A stretch of 64,000 nucleotides of DNA, taken from Neostapfia colusana (Eukaryota; Streptophyta; Magnoliopsida; Poales; Poaceae). Positions 34,471 to 43,400 of this stretch are shown here, in pieces; position 1 is the stretch's first letter; every line of letters begins with the position of its first letter. The DNA lies in the NCBI GenBank assembly GCA_030760725.1, contig JASWHV010000009.1, positions 92,492,780 to 92,556,779 of the forward strand. Reading direction: 5' to 3'. The position numbers were made by a program, and so were the translations under genes. The notes beneath the pieces are model-generated. The model had not been told where the DNA came from. It did no database searches and was given only the letters and a program-made list of their open reading frames with translations.

Positions 34471-37400
34471 GCTGCGTCCTCCGCTCCGGCCCCTACTGTT
34501 CCAAGTACCGCCGCACCGGGCTCCACGGCTCTGACTTCCTCCGCCCCAAGCCTAGACAAGGGGAAGGGGAAGGCGCCAGCGGCCCCCCGGCTTAGCTCCC
34601 CCGGGACGGAGATTGATGCTCGCAGACGGGAGTTTCGTCTCGGCACCTAGCCCCGTGGCGCCTGCGGCGGCCCCAAGTGCCCCTAAGGTTGCACCGGAGG
34701 GTGTGACCGGCGGCAGCACGGCTGGTCCTGCATTCAAGCCCCTAGAGGAAGCTCCTGCAACTCCGGTGCCTCCGCCGCCGACGAAGAGACCGGCTGCAGC
34801 CAGGGTATCCGGTGGCTCCGGAGGCCCGAGCAAGCGCTTCCAAGCCGCTTCATAGAGCTTCGCCGGCCCCAGGTAGATCTTCCGAGGCCAGCCCTCGCTG
34901 CTTTAGGTTATGCTTTGAGGATGTATGCTGACCCCTGTTCTTTGTGTAGGGCTCTGTCGGTACCCGCAGGACCAGGTACCCCCGCGTGTAGGAGCAAAAG
35001 AGGACATACGCCAGCAAGTATGTAGAAGACAGAGATCCAACCTGCAGGCTGGGCCCAGGCGCCTGTCAGGGAGCACTCATGAGAAGGCGCGTGCCCTAGG
35101 CCTCGGGTCCGACCACCTGCTAAGGAGGGCTCCGAGGCTGCCACGTGTCTTCAGGCTCTGAGCCTGGCTACCGACCGAGAATAGCTCCGGACCTGCCACG
35201 TGTCCAGTGGTGCTGAGCCCGATCTTCCGCCAGGGAGGGCTCCGGTGCTGCCATGTGTCTGGAACCTCTGAGCCACGCCTCATGCCAGAAATAGCTCCGG
35301 AGGATCCACGTGTCCTTCTGCTCCGGGCCCGACCTCCAGCACGGGAGGGCTCCGATGCTGCCACGTGTCCAACGACTCCGGACCCCTCGCTACTCTGCAA
35401 GACAGCTCCGGTGGGGACGCGTGTCCCGGGGGCCAGCCGCCCGGGAAGCAAATGGCAGATGGCCAAGAAGTAAAGAGGAAGGTACGCGGTCAGGCCGTGC
35501 ATTCAAGATTCACGTCTTCCGTAGAAGCACGGCTCACGGCGCATGCCCCCGTCCTCCACCTGTCCACCATTACGGTGAAAGACTGGGCAGCGAGGCGTGA
35601 TGGCGCAGCAGTGCCGCCCAGCGCCGCTAAGCCGCCTAGCAGAGCGAGGAGACGAGGCGACAAAACGGATGCTTCATCATCACCTGCTACTCGGTCAGAG
35701 GCGCCCGGCAGGACAGGTGGCGCGCCTTAACTCCACCGACAGCGACAATGTGTATAGCTGTAAATGTCTAGCTCATGTATAGGGCACAGATAGCTGCGGG
35801 GCCACCTGTCAGGCCCCGGGCCACATTGTAACTGCCCCGACCTTAGGCTATAAAAGGATTGAGGCAACCACCGTAGAAAGGGTTGGCAAGTCTGCAACCC
35901 TGATCCCCAGCTTACACACACTCATAAGCGCAAGCAATACAACAAACACTCCCGTGGACGTAGGGTATTAAGCTCCGGCGGCCCAAACCACGTAAACCCT
36001 CGTGTCCATCCTCGCCGTTGTGCTCCGACCTTCGAGATCCAATAGCCCCTCCGAAAAAAGAACCTCCGCAGGCTGCTTCCGAGCAGATCGGGGGAAGTGT
36101 CGTAGCGAACACTTCGACATTTGGCACGCCAGGTAGGGGGTTTTGGTTCTTGAAGCTGTTCGTGAAGCCCACAATGGTGAACATCCAATCTGTCAGAGGT
36201 TCTTCCCGCCCCTCGCGCCGCCAGCGGCAGAGGGAGCAGGAAGCGTCCTCTGGTCCCAGAACAGGACCGTCTGCGCCGACGCCGGTCCCTACGGCAACGG
36301 TGCCAGTTCCATCCTAGCAGCCTTCGGTTGCAACGGCGTCGCAAGCGCCGACCAAGATCAGCCCGGAGAGCACAATGCTAGCAGCCCGCGCGCTGTTTCA
36401 CAACCCCTCGGGCGCGGGAGCTTTCCCGTCCGCTGCTGAACAGTGGCGCAATGACGTCGACCACCTAGTCGTCGCCGCACTCAACTCGCCGTGTCACCGG
36501 AGATGGCGGCCAGAGACGGTGCAGCTGCCACCCCATGCCCTAACAAGGGATTACAGGACGGCGACAACCCACTCGACGGCGACGTCCAGGCTCCCCACCA
36601 TAGATCTCAGAGGCGAGCTAGACCGCCGCCGCCGTCAAAAAGAAGATAGCCGCGACACTTGTCCTAGGAACCGTGCTGCTGGAAGGTTTCCTCGCTGAAA
36701 GGTTAACGTCAGCGGGAGGTTCAGGGTGTGTAGCCTTCTATAACTGGTACCGCACCCATAGCGTGCACATCCTGCCTCCTCAGCGCGACAACTGAGTACT
36801 CGGAGGCCAGAAAGAGCACGCTTACGGGCAAGAGGAGTAGCCGGACCTCGGGCATCGCTCCAATACTCTTTACGTGTTTTCTTTCCATTCTGCTCCGGTC
36901 GTGTGGCCAGTCACTCTTTCCTGCGTTCCACCGTAGCAGGAGATGTGCTATCCTCCCGCAGGCGGGATTGCTTGAGGTACATGTGACGTACCAGGGTCTG
37001 GTGGTTGTCTCATGGCTCGGGGCCCTATGGCACCGAATGGTCCTCCCCTGAAAGGTTTACGTCAGCGGGAGGTCCAGGGTGTGTAGGCTGCTTAGCTGGT
37101 CTTGGGCCCTAAGCGTGCACATCCTGCCTCTCCAGCGCGATAGCTCAGTATCGAGAAACCGGACGGCTCATACCCCTGAGCAAGGCTTCAACCATACCCT
37201 GAACGATCCACATCAAATTACCCAAGCCCCGTAGCTCGGTTGAGGACCGTAAGCCACAGTGATGCTACCAAACAAGGGAGAGTGACTAGAGAGCACAACT
37301 ACTCCCTCTTTCTGCCATGTCTGCAGGTCCACACGGGTCCTCGGCGTCTCAGACCTCCCAGGGAACCCGATGTTGACGCCCAGCCTCATCCGATAGACGC

Positions 37401-40400
37401 CGGACCTCTGCGGCAGCGAGCAGGGGCTCGGAGCACCAGCTATGACAAATTGAAGACAGGGGTTGAACTTTCCTCGGGTCCTAGCGTTGCAAGGGACCCG
37501 GAGGGAGTGGTGGCCACACTGCCAGAGCGCCCTGGGTCCTTACGCTGCTAAGGGTCCGAAGGAACAAGCTTGGGACATTGGCAAAGAGCTACCCGCGTCA
37601 GTTAAGTCGTTCTGGATCTTATGCTCTCTTGCCCTACCATATGCACGTTTATATTTTTGCAGCTTTACTTTCAACCTTGCGTACATTTTTGCATACCCCT
37701 CGACGTGTGCATAGTTGTGTTTCTCTGCCTCGCTCTTGGTCAAAGTTATGCTCTCCAGCTACAGGGTGGGAATGCCCGAGGCACCTATATTGTCTCCGGA
37801 TCCCCTTGGTTACCTTCCTGCTCGGTCCGGTGGCGCAAGAAGGGCGCCTCCCCTGTTCGGAGTGTCTGGCCAGCAGGAGGTCCAGAGTGTGTAGTCTGCT
37901 TAGCTGGTCCTGCGCCCTAAACGTGCACACTCTGCCTCTTCAGGGCAGCACCCAAGTGCCGATGGCCCGGATGGCACACCATCCTGGGAAGGATGGTAAC
38001 CAGGGTCCGGACACTACTACACTAAATTGCCCAGGTCCCGTAGCTTAGCAGAGGACCATAAGCCATAATGGGGCCATCGAGCAGAGAAAATGCAACTACA
38101 CGACACGGTTACACCTTTTCTTCTAGTGCATGTGCAGGCCACAGGGCTCCAGTCCGAGGGGTTGGTCCTGGGGCACCATCTTTCCCAGGGGGCCACTCTC
38201 GGACCCCCAAAACTGGCGTCTCCTGAAGGCTCCGGAGTCGGTGTCTTGCGCCTTTTTGGCAGGTGTTCCCAAACACTTGGGCACACCTGCCAGGGGGCCA
38301 TCACGACTTGTCAAGCCAAGCAAGACGGCCGGACCCCTACAAAGCACAAGAAGATGCAAGTGCACATCTACAGCAACAACAAGGAAGTGTCAACCAATTT
38401 GGCAAATCAGGGAGCCTCCGATCCTTGCAGCATCAAGGACCAGGGGGCCTCGCCGAAGCTAAGGGTGGTTTTGCCTACAGAACCCCGCGCCGAGTGGCAG
38501 ATGGATGGAAGACCAACAGAAGTATTTTTCATTCATCAACACAAAAATACAAGACAAGACAATGAAAGACTTGACACAAAGACACTTTCATTGATAATGG
38601 AATTCTGGCATACAAAAAGGGATACAAGACAAATAAGGAACTCAGCAGCTACAAGTCAGGTAGTCTTCTGCTCCGTGGTCTGCTTGGTTGTCCCCCGAGC
38701 CGAGATCTGCGCAGTGAGGCGGTCACCTGCTGTTAGACCGAGGATGGCGGCAATGCACGCTAGACCGAGGCAACAGTGACATCCAGTGTCGAGTGGGCAA
38801 ATCGTCATCTATGGTAGATTTTGTTGTCTACCATAGTACCTGGAGGAAGGCTTGATCACTCTAGACCTAACGTTCCTCCGGTACCGGCAGGCAGCCCTTC
38901 TCGACGCTGGCGTAGGGGTTCACTGCGAGTCGAGGACCCTGTTCCCGATGGCCTCCCCTACCGCCGGCACACCATCCGGATGGCTTGTGCTTCTATCCAA
39001 GGCCGTCAAGGAGAGGGATGCACCAGAGAACCTCACTGAAGGCCGCACACACACGAACATCTCGCAGAAGTAGACGAAGACGGCTACCAGCGAGGAAGCA
39101 TCTAGTGGGTGAGAGTGCCTGGAAGCAGAGACTTCCAGTGCGCAAGAGGAGAACAAAGGCCACATGGTGAGGAGGAGTGTCATCCTACACCGCAAGGCCC
39201 CCCTTTTATACCCAACCACGGCCTCTGGCAGGGCAACAGGTGCGGCGATTGGGTCGCCACCACTGCATGTCACGGCCTATTCGCCTCCCCCAGCGATGGG
39301 CTGGATCCAGGTCCACCCGCCAGTCACTGGGGATCGGGAGGATAACCCCTCGGGAACGTCCCGCGGTTTCCGAGGAGAGCGGTGCGACCGACTCATCGGT
39401 TGCCACAGTAAATGACCTGGGGCGACCCCTCGAGCACGCCACTTTAGCGCTCGCCAATGACAAGTAGGGCTCAGGCGCACTAGCGGGTCAGGCGAGTAAA
39501 ACTCGAGAACGTCTGGCGGTTCCCGAGGAAAGCAGCGCAGTACTCCTACGGTTCACGGGCGGTCGCAGTAATTGCCCCGAGGCAACCGCTCGAGTGCTTC
39601 GCTATCACCGGCCAAATCGGGAGTGGACATGACGACGCGCTGAAGCTTTGACTAAGTGCGCCCACTACGCCGAAGACGAGCAACCTCTTCGTCGCCCAGG
39701 TACGGCCACTCATCCGCTATGCGAAAATCTCGCCGCCACTTTGGTTCCCAAATAGCAGGTTCAAAACCGCCAGGCAGAATTTTTAACGGAGGCCCCATCC
39801 GCAAGAGCCTTCGTCTCTGTGCAGATGGACCCAGGGGCCACTGTCGGTACCCGCAAGACCGGGTACCCCTGCGTGTAGGAGCAAAAGAAGACATACGCCA
39901 GCACGTATGTAGAAGACAGAGACCCAGCCTGCCGCCTGTCAAGGAGCACTCATGAGAAGGCGCGTGCCCTCGGGTCTGACCACCTGCTAAGGAGGGCTCT
40001 GAAGCTGCCACGTGTCTTCAGGCTCTGAGCCTGGCTACAGGCCAAGAATGGCTCCGGAGCCGCCACATGTCCAGTGGTGCTGGGCTCGATCTTCCGCCAA
40101 AGAGGGCTCCGGTGCTGCACGTGCCTGGAACCTCCGAGCCACGCCTCATGCCGGAAAGAGCCCCGGAGGTGCCACGTGTCCTACGGCTCCGGGCCCGACC
40201 TCCAGCATGGGAGGGCTCCAGTGCTGCCATGTGGACAACGACTCCGGGTGTACCTTCCCGTCAAGGACGGCTCCGGAGGATCCACGTGTCCTACAGCTCC
40301 GAGCCCGACCTCCAGCATGGGAGGGCTCCGGTGCTGCCACGTGTCCAACAACTTCGGACCCCTTGCTACTCCGCAAGACAGCTCTTGTGGAGACGGGTTT

Positions 40401-43400
40401 CACGGGGGCCAGCCGCCCGGGAAGCAACTGACGGATGGCCAAGAAGTAAAGAGGAAGGTACGCGGTCAGGCCGTGCGTTCAAGATTCACGCCTTCCCTAG
40501 AAGCATGGCTCACGACGCACACTCCCGTCCTCCGCCTGTCCACCATTACGATGGAAGACAGGGCAACGAGGCGTGATGGCGCAGCGTGCCGCCCAGCGGC
40601 GCTAAGCCGCCCAGTAGAGCGAGAAGACATGGCGACAAGACGGATGCTTCATCATCACCTGCTACCCGGTCAGAGGCGCCCGGCGGGACAGGCGGCACGC
40701 CTTAACTCCACCGACAGCGACAATGCGTATAGCTGTAAATGTCTAGCTCATGTATAGGGCACAGATAGCTGCGGGGCCACCTGTCAGACCCCGGACCACA
40801 TTGTAACTGCCCCGACCTTGGGCTATAAAAGGATCGAGGCAGCCACCGTAGAAAGGGTTGGCAAGTCTGCAACCCTGGTCCCCAGATTACACACACTCAT
40901 ACGCGCAAACAATACAACAAACACTCCCGTGGACGTAGTGTATTACGCTCCGTCGGCCCGAACCACGTAAACCCTCGTGTCCATCCTCGCCGTTGTGCTT
41001 TGACCTTCGAGATCCACTAGCCCCTCCGAAAAAAGAACCTCCGCGGGCTGCTTCCGAGCAGACCGGAGGAAGTGTCGTAGCGAACACTTCCGACACAGAC
41101 CCATTCTGAGAATGGAGTTTAAATCATTGGCAGCGATATAGTACTTTATGCCATGTTGCCACATGGAAAGTACCGAACTTACAATTTGTACCATTATTTA
41201 TTCAATGGCTTACCTGTGCATCTGAAAATCGCAGCTGTTCTGCTACAAAAAGCACTCCACAATGTTGTTCCCACAGAGGAGCTATATCCAAGCCAATATC
41301 TTTTGCAACATTCTCATAGTCCACAAAACTGACTCGAAAGCCCTGAGTAAAGAAAAGTTTTTCCAGCTTATCATGCTGTGAGCCCTGCACGAAGGACAAG
41401 GGAATCAGTATTGACAACCCAGATTAAAACTGTAGATGAGATCGTAAATCAACCATGTCCGTTGACGCAGTCCAATCTGGAAAATGTGGCAGTTCTCCTA
41501 TGACGACACTTCCTTTCATTGCTAAATTGCTTATGACATGCAAAAGGTTTCCCAAACTTGCGAGAGTGTACAGAGGTAAACCCTGCAAACAATGCCAAAC
41601 ACATCACATAAACACAATATCTGGAACAATTACTATTAATCATAGGGCCAACAACGGGAAAATCAACTAGTTTCCAAATAAACGTTTGTGTGCATTTACC
41701 ACACAAGCAGTATGCTGGCAGTTATACTGACAATAACATCATTTTACTAGAGTGCAGGCTTGTGAATGCCCGCCTAGACGCCTAGGCGCCGGCGGGGCGC
41801 CTGGACGCCCAAGCGCCCGCCTAGGCGCCTAGGCGGCCGACCAGGCGCCCGAGGCGGGTAGCAACGGCGGGTGCGCCGGCGGCGGCAGCAGAGGAGGCGG
41901 GCAGCCGGACAGGCAGAGGGGGCGGGCGGCCAGCTAGGCGGCGGAAGAGGCGGGCAGGCGGGCGGGTGGAGGCGGGCGAGCTGGCGAGCGGGCGGGCGGA
42001 GGAGACAAACGGGCGGGCGGGCGGGCCTCACTTCGGCCCAACCATTGTGGACCGTCGGATGAGATCCGACGGTCCTCATTTTCACTGGGGTATATAAAAG
42101 TAACCCTACCCTAGTTTTCTCCTCACCCTCTCTCCTTTTCTTTACTGCTGGCGGCGGTGACCCTGTGAGGCGGCGGCGGCATTGTGAGGCGACGGGGCGG
42201 CGGCTCTAGGGGTGTACAGCGGCAGCGACGGCACCGACGGCGGCGCCAGGCGAGGTGGTGGCGAGCGGAGGGGGCGCCAGGCAAGGTGGCGGCGGGCGGA
42301 GGAGGCTGCCACCGACTGGACGCCTAGGCGACGCCTTGAAAACACTGCTAGAGTGCAGGTATATGTGGAGGCTTTGTATACACATAAGGTTTCCCTTGTA
42401 TCGATCTATAATGCTTAATATGACTACAGTTTGGCACATAATATTCTAGTGGCAGTTCATGACTGCACCTCAGTAGGATATAATAGGACTGATACTTGCA
42501 AATTTCTGTTACTGATTGCACCGCAATTGCAAAATAGAATTCTAATTTAAGCCCTGAACTGCTAAAGTATGCCTTAAGTCCGAGGAAAATAATCATGAAC
42601 TGATTTATTTAACTGAGCTTTCTGGACAGAATGGATTATGAGAATAAAAGTATGAACTGACAATTTGCTATGCTCATGAGTGAAGCTAACTACCTGCAGT
42701 ACCCACAGGCTGAGCCTATTCCCGTTGAAGCCATTTTCGCACAAGCCTTTTTGTAAATCAGAGGTTTCAAAAGGAGTATGAAGCAAGACACAATTTCGTG
42801 ATACTTTTGCTCCAGTTCCTATGACACCAAAGAATAAAAGCATGTAAGCTTTTGGCATTTTAATGAAAAAAAAAAAGAAAGGGCAGCCCGGTACATGTAG
42901 TTCCCGCTTGCGCCGGGTCTGGGGAAGGGTCCGACCCATTTGGGTCTTTTGTAAGCAGCTTTTCCCTGCATTTCTGCAATAGGCTGTTTCCAGTACTTGA
43001 ACTCATGACCTTATGGTCACAAGGCAACAGCTGTTTCGCTGCGCCAGGACTCCCCTTCATGCATTTTAACGTAAGTCTAACTAAAATTTTGTTTAAGAAA
43101 TAAAAATAAGGATAGCATCGATCTTACTGCAGCTATATTGTCATTTTTACCCCTGTTTTAATATAATTGACACATTCAACAAAAAGCTTTGTTGGTTACT
43201 ACCTCTGTACTTTGGAGTGATTGAACGGTGATTAGACAAGGCTGGATAGTTTTAAGGCTTAAATCAACAAACTATTTGTACAGTGGCCAAAATAAAGATC
43301 TGGAATAGTTCTAATAGTAGTGTTGAAATGTTGCCAAAAATGAAGAGCAGATTCATATATTACTATTATGTTAGATACAACAGGACAAACATGGGGAGAA

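Larger units (their letters stand above)
27827..34954 (-). mobile_element. Gypsy element A, minus strand, 5'-truncated
   Basis: A 3' LTR (27827-28464 plus 32935-33571, split by a copia) reads on the minus strand from TGTCGGTACC to the CGACA end. It is followed rightward by the polypurine-type GGGCCCAGGGGCCAC and then an antisense ORF (33600-34408). The rest of the internal region and the 5' LTR are absent. At 34955 an LTR of the same family begins in the opposite orientation. No gag or pol remains. Confidence 0.8.
34955..41095 (+). mobile_element. Gypsy element B, plus strand, non-autonomous
   Basis: The 5' LTR is 34955-36119 (1165 bp) and the 3' LTR 39842-41095 (1254 bp). A TGGCACGCCAGGTAGGGG primer-site motif follows the first, and CCAGGGGCCAC precedes the second. 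The 3.7-kb interior has a gag N-terminal piece, repeated non-coding units and a fragment of the antisense ORF, but no pol. Flanks are GGCTC on the left and CAGAC on the right, so no matching target duplication is seen. A rearrangement at one or both ends is likely. Confidence 0.85.
26404..41213 (-). other. 14.8-kb terminal intron filled with nested transposons
   Basis: The donor GTAAGC (minus strand, ending at 41213) and acceptor TTTAATAG (26404 onward) bound it. Original intron sequence is recognisable only as ~580 bp on the acceptor side (26404-26985) and 118 bp on the donor side (41096-41213). Between them lie a LINE, two inverted gypsy elements and one copia. No functional gene is seen inside. 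Splicing across it is inferred, not shown. Confidence 0.75.

Noticed and set aside
35100..35420. Centromeric or satellite repeat
   Set aside because: The units occur only inside LTRs of one gypsy family, bounded by TG and CA.
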